10,424 nt of DNA from Chitinophagaceae bacterium. Lineage in GTDB: Bacteria; Bacteroidota; Bacteroidia; Chitinophagales; Chitinophagaceae. This document shows, piece by piece, positions 1 through 7,646 of the stretch; position 1 is the stretch's first letter; the number at the start of each line of letters is the position of its first letter. The translations under genes and the position numbers were made by a program. The stretch lies in assembly GCA_947452875.1 (NCBI GenBank), contig CANGEZ010000053.1:1-10424 (forward strand). Reading direction: 5' to 3'. The notes below the pieces were generated by a model. That model did no database searches. It saw only the letters and a program-made list of their open reading frames with translations, and was not told where the DNA came from.

Positions 1-2
1 GT

Positions 3-1067
3 TGCTGGTGTTGACACAACAAAAGCGCCTGATACAGAACTGGTTGTTGTTGTACCACAAGCAGCTTTAACGATACAATAATAATATGTAGTTCCTGCTA
101 CTGAAGCTTGTGGCGTATATGAATTTGTTTGAGCACCATTTGCAGTTCCCAAAGTTGTACCTCCTGAAGTGCTTGCTGATGTATTGCTATACCATTGATA
201 AGTTACTCCTGTGGTTGGAGACGTTACAGTTATTGCAGAGAATGTACTGTTTAGGCAGACAGTTTGTGCTGCCAAACTTGATGCTGTTATGGAAGGTGCT
301 GCACAAGTCCATGTAATTGTTATATAACCTCCTGCTCCCGCACCTCCATTTATTGTTGTTGTTCCAGAAGTACGAGTAGCTCCACTACCACCACCACCAT
401 AATTACCACCAGTTAAACCGGTAGTATTAGTAGTATTGGTTACTCCATTGGCTCCTGTACCTGCAAAACCTGCAATGCCAGAATTACCTGTTCCACCTCC
501 TGTTGTTGTTGAAGCGCTACCAGTACCTCCCGCTAATGCAGCACCACCAGCACCGCCACCACCACCGGAAATTGATGCAGATGGTGCAGCCCCATTTCCT
601 CCGGATTTTGCGTTTGCTGTTGGGGTACAAGAAGCTGCTGCACCACCACCGCCACCAGCAGAATTTGATCCAAAAGAACCACCAACTGCAATTACGGAAT
701 TTGTATTGAAAGTAGTTGAATTTCCAGAAGTGCCTGCAGGGCCCCCAGTTCCAATTGTAAAATTATAAACTGTACCTGGGGTAACTGTTAATGTATTCGT
801 CGCATAAGCACCACCACCACCTCCACCAGCTAGACCAGTACTTGTTCTTGATCCACCACCACCACCACCACCCCAACATTCAACTTTTATTGAAGTAATA
901 CCAGCTGGAACAGTAAATGTACCTGAAGCTGAAGCAGTAAAAGGAGAAGTTTGAGCTAATGCAGAATGATTAAAACTGCTAACATTGATGAAGATTATCA
1001 AAACAAGGAGATTTTTCAACTTGAGTTGATTAGAATGTTTGATTTTTTTTAATAAAGGTGCTATCAT
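3..1067 (-). CDS. Glycine-rich, Ig-like secreted protein (partial, C-terminus beyond left edge)
   Basis: This is an open reading frame of 355 complete codons from an ATG at 1067 that leaves the window without a stop, so the C-terminus is missing. Residues 1-38 form a signal peptide: a Lys-rich start, the hydrophobic stretch LLVLIIFI, and a predicted cleavage ALA|Q. Residues about 46-254 form a glycine-rich domain that opens with VPAGITS and VECWGGGG, contains many Gly runs, and closes with GYITITWTC. Residues about 258-353 look like an Ig-like domain of the kind common in Bacteroidota secreted proteins (QWYSN, then TYYYC and two cysteines). It is paralogous to the N-terminus of the large protein at 1469-6013, so a T9SS sorting domain is expected in the unseen part; that is inference. 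The start is supported by the signal peptide that follows immediately and by purine-rich AAAGAAG just before it. Function is unknown; an export-to-surface role is likely, a specific ligand is not visible. Confidence 0.85.
   Translation of the reverse strand, partial: MIAPLLKKIKHSNQLKLKNLLVLIIFINVSSFNHSALAQTSPFTASASGTFTVPAGITSIKVECWGGGGGGGSRTSTGLAGGGGGGAYATNTLTVTPGTVYNFTIGTGGPAGTSGNSTTFNTNSVIAVGGSFGSNSAGGGGGAAASCTPTANAKSGGNGAAPSASISGGGGGAGGAALAGGTGSASTTTGGGTGNSGIAGFAGTGANGVTNTTNTTGLTGGNYGGGGSGATRTSGTTTINGGAGAGGYITITWTCAAPSITASSLAAQTVCLNSTFSAITVTSPTTGVTYQWYSNTSASTSGGTTLGTANGAQTNSYTPQASVAGTTYYYCIVKAACGTTTTSSVSGAFVVSTPA
860..881. repeat. 22-bp direct repeat shared by the two glycine-rich genes (copy 1)
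   Basis: These 22 bases are identical to 5788-5809. Both copies are read on the minus strand and encode the start of the glycine-rich domain (ECWGGGG). The segment consists of CCA repeats followed by CCCAACATTC on the plus strand. The two copies lie about 4.9 kb apart in the same orientation. Confidence 0.8.
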
Positions 1068-1468
1068 CTTCTTTAGGTTTATGGGGTACTAGCGATTTTC
1101 AGTTGATTATTTTCAGTTGATATAAATAAATTAATTCAACCGGAAATGCAGTCTGACAGAGGATGATTGGAGGTTTTGGTGGTGTTTCGGAGAGATTGGG
1201 ATTAATATAACTCCCATAAAATTACCAATGGGTTAGCCAGCGGTTTAATTTCTATTGGGGGTTTTCGCGCAGCAAGTTACGAAACTAACTGAACAATAAG
1301 GTAAAAATATAAAGGAAAAATCTAAGATGCAAGTATTCTAGTAGATTTTTTTTTCATATTTCACCAGTTCTAATAATTTTTGATTGATTAATAACAAATT
1401 AAAATTCATTTTAGTTGTATTAATTTATTATTAAGTGTTTTAAAAAAACATGATGTTCTAATTTTTTA
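1068..1468. other. 400-bp gene-free gap between two glycine-rich protein genes
   Basis: No convincing gene is visible on either strand. The gap should hold the 3' end of the large gene's transcript and the promoter of the partial gene, both read on the minus strand. Its outer parts are very AT-rich, while about 1141-1310 is more balanced in composition and contains a short inverted repeat, CCCAT (1213-1217) with ATGGG (1228-1232). A 14-bp tandem duplication lies close to the downstream start codon. I found no exact TAnnTTTG box on the minus strand, so the promoter position remains open. The longest obvious start-to-stop reading in the balanced core is about 15 codons (plus strand), too short to call. 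Confidence 0.6.
1095..1121. repeat. Two-copy tandem repeat, period 14 bp
   Basis: The 13-base unit ATTTTCAGTTGAT occurs at 1095-1107 and again at 1109-1121, with one T between the copies. On the minus strand it reads ATCAACTGAAAAT twice, 28-54 bases upstream of the ATG at 1067. That is where a promoter or 5' untranslated region would sit. It may be a regulator site or a simple slippage duplication; the sequence alone does not decide. Confidence 0.8.
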
Positions 1469-4400
1469 TCAATTGAGTTGAAACGATATTACCTTTAATT
1501 TTCCTGTATGACCGTTTATGGTCATTTTATAATTACCTGTAGGAAGAGATTCCGGTAATTTAATTTTATATGCCTCCTTAATGTTTTTAACCGTAAAAAC
1601 TGTTGTTTTAACTAGCACGCCCTCATTACTCAAAATGACAATATCATACTTACCCATTGGCTGGTTTTGAAAACTCAAATTAATCTCTTTGTTAAGAACT
1701 GGATTAGGAGCAATTTCAATATTTCCAATTAATGATTTATCTGCAGGCAATAAAACTGTATTACTCAATTTGGCTGTACCATCCTCAAGTTTCATATTTA
1801 CTCGGTAATAAAAATCAACCGACTTATCAGCAATATCTGTAATTGAATAATTATCTACTTTATATAATTTTATAGCAGACAATTCTCCTAATGGGGAAAA
1901 ATGTATACCATCTTTACTTTTTTCTAAAATGAAGTGATGAGCATTCTCTAATTGCATTCCACTCCAGCTAATTTCAGCAACGCCATCTTTTCTTCTGGCA
2001 TTAATAACAAAATGCTGATGTAATGGCCTTCCACTTGTTTTGTTTATGACTAAGTAAAAACGATCAGGAGCATAAGATAATGCATCATAATTTACTACAA
2101 AAGAAATCAAGGTATTACTATTCAAGTTGATTGCTGTTGATGCTAAAGTGTATTTGTCATACAAAAATGCATTGTATTGATTGTCTCCAAAATTTTGTGC
2201 TGAGATTTCAAATTGATAACTCAATCTTTTTATCGATCCCAAATTGTAAAAAATAGTATCTGTTGTTTCAATGGATGGACGTCTTTCCATTGTCAATCTT
2301 TTCGTATCTCGCATCACACCAATATTTTCTGATGTGCTGTTGCCTATTTTTAAAATATCATTTACATCTACACCTGCTGCAAAGGCACTGTCAAATTGCG
2401 AAACCACACCATCCAGTAATATGGGATTACCCGAATTTAAAACAGAGAAATTCAACTTTATAAGTGGCATTTCAGAAGACAATCTGGAGGCTTGTTCATT
2501 TCCTTCTGATTTAGAAGTTTCTGAAAAATTGATTTGACCATCTGCTCCAATTGCACGCACAAAAAATGCTTGTCCACTTTTAATACTTACATTTCCATTT
2601 GAGTAACTACCGCCTCCAGGAATTACGATGTAACCATTACCATCTCTCACAACAGTTTGATATCCACCATAACCATATGCAGAATTTTGGGAAGTTGTCA
2701 AATCCGGATCCCATGTGTAAAAAACATCTTGTATGCCACCCGATTTCCCTACTTTGGAAAAATCAACAGCAGAAGCATAAGGATTACCAACTGATTCAAA
2801 TTTATCAGCCTGAACAGTTAGTGATGTTGGTGGATTATCAATTGGCGTATAGAGCAACCCGTTAGTTCTTAATGTTGTTGCTGTTGGCGCCTGATTAAAA
2901 GCAGTTACTGATCTGTCGCCTCTAATGAACAACATGTATCCTTTGTTGTTAGCCATAGTACTATATGCAGAAGAAACACTTTCCCAGTTTGCTGTATTTG
3001 GATTAAACGTCTTCATGGTGGCTCCTGATGGAGTATAAATATCAAACCCTAAAGTCGTAGTTGCACCAGTCAAATTACTCGTAATAATCGTACCATAACC
3101 TGGATTAGTACTGTTAGATAATGGCTGATTACCTTCCATCCATGCATTTTTTATGGTTTGTCCATAAGTTGGAACTGACAAAAATCTCCAAGATTTTGGA
3201 TGATTGGCAATGTATCTTTCTACAGTAACATTGCCAGTAATTCTGTTTCCGGAATACAAACCATTGGCGGTCATATCTGCTACACTAGCCGTCGCAGTTG
3301 CGTTTGAAGCCAAGGTCAGATTTCCATTTGTATTTAAAGTAACATTGCTATTTCCAAAATCAAGAACACCTAAAACTTTCAAAGTATCATTTGTTCCTGA
3401 AAATGTAATACCATTATGGTTGCTCAATCTTAATTTTTTTACAGATTTATGATAAAGCATATTGCCAGCAATAGTTTGAGATGAAGAGGCTCCACACAAC
3501 TCAAGCGAACCATTTTCGCAATTCAAACCACTCGAGCTAATCATGGTTCCATAAAGTTTCAAAGTGCTATTATTGATGAGTAATTGAGTACCTACACCAA
3601 GATTCAAATTTCTAACTTTTGCTGTACCACTAGTGATTACAGGGTTATATGGGTTCCCAGCTGTGATGGTAACATCTGTGATAGAATCGGGTACGCCACC
3701 GCACCAATTATCTGCATTATCCCATTCTTGGTTTACTCGACCAATCCAGGTACCTGAAGATAACATCGTAACAGTAGGTGAGCCTTGATTTCCAGTGCCA
3801 TAACAGCCGCCTGTATTTTTTACAGACACAAGATTATAATTTGTAGTTGTTGATGGCGCTACAAGTATACTACTTCCTGATGTATAATTTGATATCGTAA
3901 AATTGCTTGTTCCATCTGAATACACAACCTCATAAGGCGAGGCGCCACCGGTAACGGATACACGCAAATAACTGCTACTACCTCCGCATAAAGATGTATC
4001 TCCTGAAAGCACAGCAGCCGTTGAGGCATTCGTTAAACTAATGGGTAATGTTGATACAGATCCAGCACCACAAATATTAGAAGCATATACAGTAAGATTT
4101 CCTGATTGACTTGCCGAACCTGTAGATACAACAACTGATGTTGTTCCGCTTCCGCTCGTTAACGACCATCCCGAAGGCACAGTCCATGTATAGGAAACTG
4201 CCCCTGAAACTGAATTGATGGTATAATTAATTCCTGTTGCATTACTACAAACAGTTGAAAATCCTGAAATAGTACCCGGACTCACCGGAACTGCAGCAGT
4301 TATAAGTGCAGTCACTGAATTTGTTTCTGCCCTGCAACCATTAGATACGGTAATTCTTTTGTAATAAGTTGATTGATTAATTACTGGTGGATTGTAGGTA

Positions 4401-6013
4401 GAAGCTGTTGCACCCGAAACAACTGAATAACTGACATTATCTGTAGATGATTGCCATTGATAGGTATAAGTACCTGCACCACCTGATGGAGCTGTAAGTT
4501 GTGTTAGTAATGCTGGATCTCCATTCAAACAGAAACTTTGATTGCTTCCAATGGTGCCTGGAGATAAATTAGAAGTACCAGTTACATTTAGAACAATTGT
4601 GTTGCTATATGCAATACCACATGACCCAGTAGTAATTACGACTCTAAAGCAATAACGTCCTGCAACAGTTTCAAAAGTAGTGTAAATAGGATTTAATACA
4701 TATTGTGTAGCAGTAGATGTAGGGCCGGGAGCATTAACCCAAGTAACACCAGTATCATAGCTAATCTGCCATTGTATCACTGAGCCTGTCGGGTTGCCAG
4801 ATTCTATATCCATATCATTTTGTCCGCCACCACCAACAATGCCACAAACAGCAATATTGGCAACTGTATCTAATGCGCCTTGTGTAAATTCAATTATAGG
4901 ATTTGCACTTGCAGATACAGTAATGACACCAGTTCTGTTTGCACTAATATTGGTACTACATCCACTTGATCTGAGCTGTGTTACCGTAAGTGTTGTTGAT
5001 CCTGCAGTTGAAAGTGTATTCGTGTTAAAACTTCCTGTACCAGCAGTACTAACGGTCATAGTAGACGTAGCGCCAGTAACAGCATTAGGTGCAGATAAAT
5101 TATAAACAATAGTATATATCCCAACAGGCAATGAAGATACGCTTCCTGTTAAAGTAACAACAGAAGCATTTCCTGAACAAACATTTGTAACGCTTGTAGA
5201 ACTTATACTGTAGGTAGGACAAGTATAAGAAAGTAAAATTTTTCCAGTACCCCCACTTCCGCCTGATTTGTCTGTAGCAGATGTTGCTCGAGCACCACCA
5301 CCACCACCACCAACGGCAATAGCACTGCCTCCATTGGCAGATAAATTGGTTCCGTTTGCCCCAGCGCCTCCACCAGCTACTGCAATGCCTCCGGTAGAAC
5401 CAGAAGCATAATTACCATTTGAAGATGTTCCTGCACTACCACCACCTCCGGCACTAGTTCCGCCAGAAGCGCCACCAGTACCACCACCACCGCCATAATA
5501 ACTTATCGTTCCAATATTTCCTGTGGTTAAAGCAGTCGCACTTGCTGCAGTCATATTATCCGCATTGGCATATGTACCACCACGGCCACCCTTGGCTAAT
5601 AAAGTTGAAGTACTGATAAACCAGGAATCTCCACCCGAACTACCAGATGAAGTAGAGCCGGTTCCACCTGCACCCACTGAATAATTATAGCTCAGTCCTG
5701 ATGTGATAGAAATAGAACTTGTTTTTACGTAAGATCCGCCGCCACCGCCACCCCCACTTGCAGGGTTTCCGGTAGCACCACCGCCGGCACCACCACCACC
5801 CCAACATTCTGCAGTAACCGAACTCACTCCCGCCGGTGCAAGCCATGTGCCACTGCCCGCAGTTGTGTAAGTACTGGTTTGTGCGTAAGCGAATTGATGA
5901 AAAAATACTATAGTGAAGAGGCTACAATAAAGTAAGTTCTTTACTTTACACAAGCTGTTTTTCGATAGGTTAATAATAGGGTATAGATTAAATCTCATAT
6001 TGCTTGTTTTCAT
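1469..6013 (-). CDS. Large multidomain glycine-rich/Ig-like surface protein with T9SS type A sorting domain
   Basis: Numbering from the ATG at 6013 (1514 residues). Residues 1-44 are a signal peptide with core LLYCSLFTIVFF and predicted cleavage AYA|Q. Residues about 53-265 are a glycine-rich domain running from GTWLAPAG and ECWGGGG to LLSYTC. About 266-573 holds three Ig-like stretches with paired cysteines, 576-663 a PKD-like domain (YTWTVPSGW), and 664-752 another Ig-like stretch. Residues 756-920 begin WIGRVNQEWDNADNW and continue with strand-rich repeats typical of T9SS cargo; ITGNVTVERYI at 925-935 opens a further segment. Residues 1182-1423 are a beta module plus FnIII-like domain shared with the neighbour at 6224-7351. 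Residues 1431-1514 are the sorting domain (APNP, then LPTGNYKM), which directs export through the outer membrane and, in this family, cleavage and surface anchoring. In-frame alternatives are TTG at 6034 and ATG at 5998; the latter aligns best with the paralogue's signal peptide. No catalytic motif is visible; an adhesin or structural role is inferred. Confidence 0.93.
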   Translation of the reverse strand: MKTSNMRFNLYPIINLSKNSLCKVKNLLYCSLFTIVFFHQFAYAQTSTYTTAGSGTWLAPAGVSSVTAECWGGGGAGGGATGNPASGGGGGGGSYVKTSSISITSGLSYNYSVGAGGTGSTSSGSSGGDSWFISTSTLLAKGGRGGTYANADNMTAASATALTTGNIGTISYYGGGGGTGGASGGTSAGGGGSAGTSSNGNYASGSTGGIAVAGGGAGANGTNLSANGGSAIAVGGGGGGARATSATDKSGGSGGTGKILLSYTCPTYSISSTSVTNVCSGNASVVTLTGSVSSLPVGIYTIVYNLSAPNAVTGATSTMTVSTAGTGSFNTNTLSTAGSTTLTVTQLRSSGCSTNISANRTGVITVSASANPIIEFTQGALDTVANIAVCGIVGGGGQNDMDIESGNPTGSVIQWQISYDTGVTWVNAPGPTSTATQYVLNPIYTTFETVAGRYCFRVVITTGSCGIAYSNTIVLNVTGTSNLSPGTIGSNQSFCLNGDPALLTQLTAPSGGAGTYTYQWQSSTDNVSYSVVSGATASTYNPPVINQSTYYKRITVSNGCRAETNSVTALITAAVPVSPGTISGFSTVCSNATGINYTINSVSGAVSYTWTVPSGWSLTSGSGTTSVVVSTGSASQSGNLTVYASNICGAGSVSTLPISLTNASTAAVLSGDTSLCGGSSSYLRVSVTGGASPYEVVYSDGTSNFTISNYTSGSSILVAPSTTTNYNLVSVKNTGGCYGTGNQGSPTVTMLSSGTWIGRVNQEWDNADNWCGGVPDSITDVTITAGNPYNPVITSGTAKVRNLNLGVGTQLLINNSTLKLYGTMISSSGLNCENGSLELCGASSSQTIAGNMLYHKSVKKLRLSNHNGITFSGTNDTLKVLGVLDFGNSNVTLNTNGNLTLASNATATASVADMTANGLYSGNRITGNVTVERYIANHPKSWRFLSVPTYGQTIKNAWMEGNQPLSNSTNPGYGTIITSNLTGATTTLGFDIYTPSGATMKTFNPNTANWESVSSAYSTMANNKGYMLFIRGDRSVTAFNQAPTATTLRTNGLLYTPIDNPPTSLTVQADKFESVGNPYASAVDFSKVGKSGGIQDVFYTWDPDLTTSQNSAYGYGGYQTVVRDGNGYIVIPGGGSYSNGNVSIKSGQAFFVRAIGADGQINFSETSKSEGNEQASRLSSEMPLIKLNFSVLNSGNPILLDGVVSQFDSAFAAGVDVNDILKIGNSTSENIGVMRDTKRLTMERRPSIETTDTIFYNLGSIKRLSYQFEISAQNFGDNQYNAFLYDKYTLASTAINLNSNTLISFVVNYDALSYAPDRFYLVINKTSGRPLHQHFVINARRKDGVAEISWSGMQLENAHHFILEKSKDGIHFSPLGELSAIKLYKVDNYSITDIADKSVDFYYRVNMKLEDGTAKLSNTVLLPADKSLIGNIEIAPNPVLNKEINLSFQNQPMGKYDIVILSNEGVLVKTTVFTVKNIKEAYKIKLPESLPTGNYKMTINGHTGKLKVISFQLN
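5788..5809. repeat. 22-bp direct repeat shared by the two glycine-rich genes (copy 2)
   Basis: Identical to 860-881 and at the same place in the paralogous coding sequence (start of the glycine-rich domain). It reflects paralogy plus low-complexity Gly codons. It could also act as a homology seed for recombination between the two genes, although it is short. Confidence 0.8.
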
Positions 6014-6223
6014 TTTAAAGAAATAGCATTCCAATAAGATGAATAAAATCCAAGCCTGAAATCAATGAAACAGAAATTGGATTTATGTATCACTAATAAC
6101 AGATATTTTGCATTTTTATTGTTTTAACACTTATTTCTTTTAGATTATAAAAATAAAAAAAAGGCATTTTTTTAGGATGCCTTTGAGGGTTGGGAGGGAT
6201 TAAAAACGGGCTTTCGCCTTCGA
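6014..6223 (-). other. Intergenic region: 3' end of the 375-aa gene and 5' region of the large gene
   Basis: This 210-bp spacer separates two minus-strand genes. Next to the upstream gene's stop it contains a tiny hairpin with a GAAA loop (GGC-GAAA-GCC on the minus strand, about 6209-6218) and then the strong terminator at 6150-6184. The remaining ~135 bases up to the large gene's start should contain its promoter. They are AT-rich, and I found no exact TAnnTTTG box there. The terminator argues against simple co-transcription of the two genes. Confidence 0.6.
6150..6184 (-). terminator. Rho-independent terminator after the 375-aa T9SS protein gene
   Basis: Read on the minus strand, AAAGGCAT (6184-6177) pairs perfectly with ATGCCTTT (6167-6160) around a 9-base A-rich loop. 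A T-rich tract follows immediately (6159 down to about 6150). It lies about 40 bases past the stop codon of the 375-residue gene. A perfect 8-bp stem with a T-tract is the classical intrinsic terminator layout. The A-rich flank on the other side gives no matching T-tract on the plus strand, so it should act in one direction. Confidence 0.85.
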
Positions 6224-7351
6224 TTATAAAACGTTTATTGTTTTTACTACTGATACATTTTCAGGTGATGTAATTTTCAAACGATAGATACCTGTTGCCA
6301 ATGTTGCTGGTAATTCTATGGTCTGGCTGTTTTGACCTACTGTAACTTGCATAGAAGGCAATATAATTCTGCTTCCTGCACTGTTATATAAATTCAATTG
6401 ATACTTACCTGAACTTACTGCTGTAATCAAAATATTTACTTTCTTATCTGAAACAGGATTTGGATATACCATTATTTCCTGCGTTAGACCACCACCGTTA
6501 ATTTTTAAAATTGAACTGTATTGAACATCACCTGCAAGCCCAATAGCTTTTACCCTGTAGAAATTATCTCCTTTGAAATAATTGGCATCTGCCGAGCTAT
6601 ATGATCTTGTAGCTCCGGTATTCGCTGCCGTAGCACGATACAATGGAGAGAAATTGATTCTGTCTAATGAGCGTTCTAATACATATTCACTCATAGCCAC
6701 TTCATTATTTACGTTCCATTGTAAATCAATTTTAGAGCCATTTAATCTACCATTAAATGCAGAGAACAAAGTAGCTAATGGCGTTAAAGTTGGATTTCTA
6801 AAAACGATTTTGAAACGTTCCGCAGTATAAGAACCTGCAACACTGGTTACTGAAAAGTCAATTAAATTTTGACTATTCAATGCCAATGGTGTTGAAGTAT
6901 TCAAATAATTGTCAACAAAAAAACCTTGTAACCCTGGATGTTCAAGATTGTACGTAGTTACGATTAATCTGTAGTTACGTTGTTGCATATTCCACATTGA
7001 GAAAAATGTAGTATCTGCATCATAGATTTTTCTTCTTTGCTCGATAGCCAATTTGTAATTGCTTCTGAGAATCGCAAAATTTTCTCCGAAATTATTCATC
7101 TTTAGGGCATCATCCCCTACTTCATTTGAATAACTATCGTTGTAATTGGTGAGATTTCCATCAGCGAGTGTAGTTGTTCCACTACCACTTAGCTGGTAAA
7201 GTGAGACCCTCATGGATTCTTGAGGCACTGATGTTGAACTTGGAGCCTGAGCGTAAATGCTACCGGCAGCAAGCAATGCAAATGTCATATTACAGATCAA
7301 ATGCAGTTTTTTAGTTTGTGTAATTAATGTTTTCACGTTTTTAATTTTCAT
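6224..7351 (-). CDS. T9SS-secreted protein with beta module, FnIII-like domain and sorting domain
   Basis: A complete 375-residue protein. Residues 1-34 form a signal peptide (Lys-rich start, MTFALLAAG core, cleavage IYA|Q). Residues about 46-185 are a beta-rich module beginning RVSLYQLSG and containing NFGENFAILR, a type often found just before the tail of T9SS cargo. Residues about 195-285 form an FnIII-like domain (IDLQWNVNNE, VLERSLDRINFSPL, FYRVKAIG, YSSILKI). Residues 294-375 are the type A sorting domain (VYPNPVSD, GKYQLNLYN, ATGIYRLKI, then the final VVKTINVL). Residues 46-375 align without large gaps with about 1182-1514 of the large protein downstream, so this is a stand-alone version of that protein's back half with no effector domain in front. 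It is probably exported to the cell surface or medium. The ATG at 7351 is followed directly by the signal peptide; no Shine-Dalgarno is seen. It has its own terminator. Substrate or partner is unknown. Confidence 0.92.
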   Translation of the reverse strand: MKIKNVKTLITQTKKLHLICNMTFALLAAGSIYAQAPSSTSVPQESMRVSLYQLSGSGTTTLADGNLTNYNDSYSNEVGDDALKMNNFGENFAILRSNYKLAIEQRRKIYDADTTFFSMWNMQQRNYRLIVTTYNLEHPGLQGFFVDNYLNTSTPLALNSQNLIDFSVTSVAGSYTAERFKIVFRNPTLTPLATLFSAFNGRLNGSKIDLQWNVNNEVAMSEYVLERSLDRINFSPLYRATAANTGATRSYSSADANYFKGDNFYRVKAIGLAGDVQYSSILKINGGGLTQEIMVYPNPVSDKKVNILITAVSSGKYQLNLYNSAGSRIILPSMQVTVGQNSQTIELPATLATGIYRLKITSPENVSVVKTINVL

Positions 7352-7450
7352 TACGGAATAGGATTCAACAATAAAAACGCAGTTTGAGTGATTTTATTAT
7401 AATTAAGCTATAAAAAAAAATTACTTAACCTGTTTTTTATTGTAAAATAT

Positions 7451-7482
7451 TTTTGTCAATAAATATTAGCACCTTATATTTG
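7451..7482 (+). promoter_or_regulatory. Bacteroidota-type promoter of tRNA-Val
   Basis: TATATTTG at 7475-7482 matches the Bacteroidota -7 consensus TAnnTTTG exactly. TTTTG at 7451-7455 fits the -33 element, with 19 bases between them, the usual spacing for the primary sigma factor of this phylum. Transcription would start near 7486-7489, giving a leader of about 10-13 bases before the mature tRNA at 7499, to be removed by RNase P. Confidence 0.75.
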
Positions 7483-7498
7483 CACTCCTTAAATGAAA

Positions 7499-7573
7499 GG
7501 GAGCATAGCTCAGCTGGTTTAGAGCATCTGCCTTACAAGCAGAGGGTCCGCGGTTCGAACCCGTGTGCTCCCA
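7499..7573 (+). tRNA. tRNA-Val, anticodon UAC
   Basis: The cloverleaf folds fully. Acceptor GGGAGCA (7499-7505) pairs with TGCTCCC (7566-7572), with discriminator A at 7573. The D arm is GCTC...GAGC. The anticodon stem TCTGC/GCAGA encloses the loop CTTACAA with anticodon TAC, which reads valine codons GUA and GUG, and others by wobble. The variable loop has 5 bases. The T arm CGCGG-TTCGAAC-CCGTG includes one G-U pair. The CCA end is not fully encoded: after the discriminator come C and A only, so the tail is probably completed by CCA-adding enzyme. It stands alone with its own promoter and terminator, and the gene for its cognate synthetase, valS, begins about 1.04 kb downstream. Confidence 0.97.
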
Positions 7574-7578
7574 CAACG

Positions 7579-7613
7579 AAACCTCACTCAACAAAAAGAG
7601 TGAGGTTTTTTTA
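7579..7613 (+). terminator. Rho-independent terminator after tRNA-Val
   Basis: AACCTCACTC (7580-7589) pairs with GAGTGAGGTT (7598-7607) around the 8-base loop AACAAAAA, and a run of T (7606-7612) follows. The stem begins about 7 bases after the tRNA's 3' end. It separates the tRNA transcript from clpS. Confidence 0.9.
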
Positions 7614-7646
7614 TAAATAAATCACACACTGAAATTACTTTTACAA

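Noticed and set aside
436..768. Pro/Ala-rich open frame on the plus strand
   Set aside because: It is the complement of the Gly-rich coding sequence (GGN codons read as CCN). The minus-strand frame has a signal peptide and recognisable domains.
853..873. CCA-repeat runs as a CRISPR-like or satellite repeat
   Set aside because: They are in-frame Gly codon runs within a coding domain, without spacers or a repeated longer unit.
1165..1212. Fifteen-codon plus-strand reading (begins MIGGFGG) in the intergenic gap
   Set aside because: It is very short, has no ribosome binding signal or supporting context, and is expected by chance.
1442..1458. Possible terminator after the large surface protein gene (AACA-TCA-TGTT followed by T on the minus strand)
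   Set aside because: The stem has only four strong pairs, mostly A-T, so it is too weak to call although its position is right.
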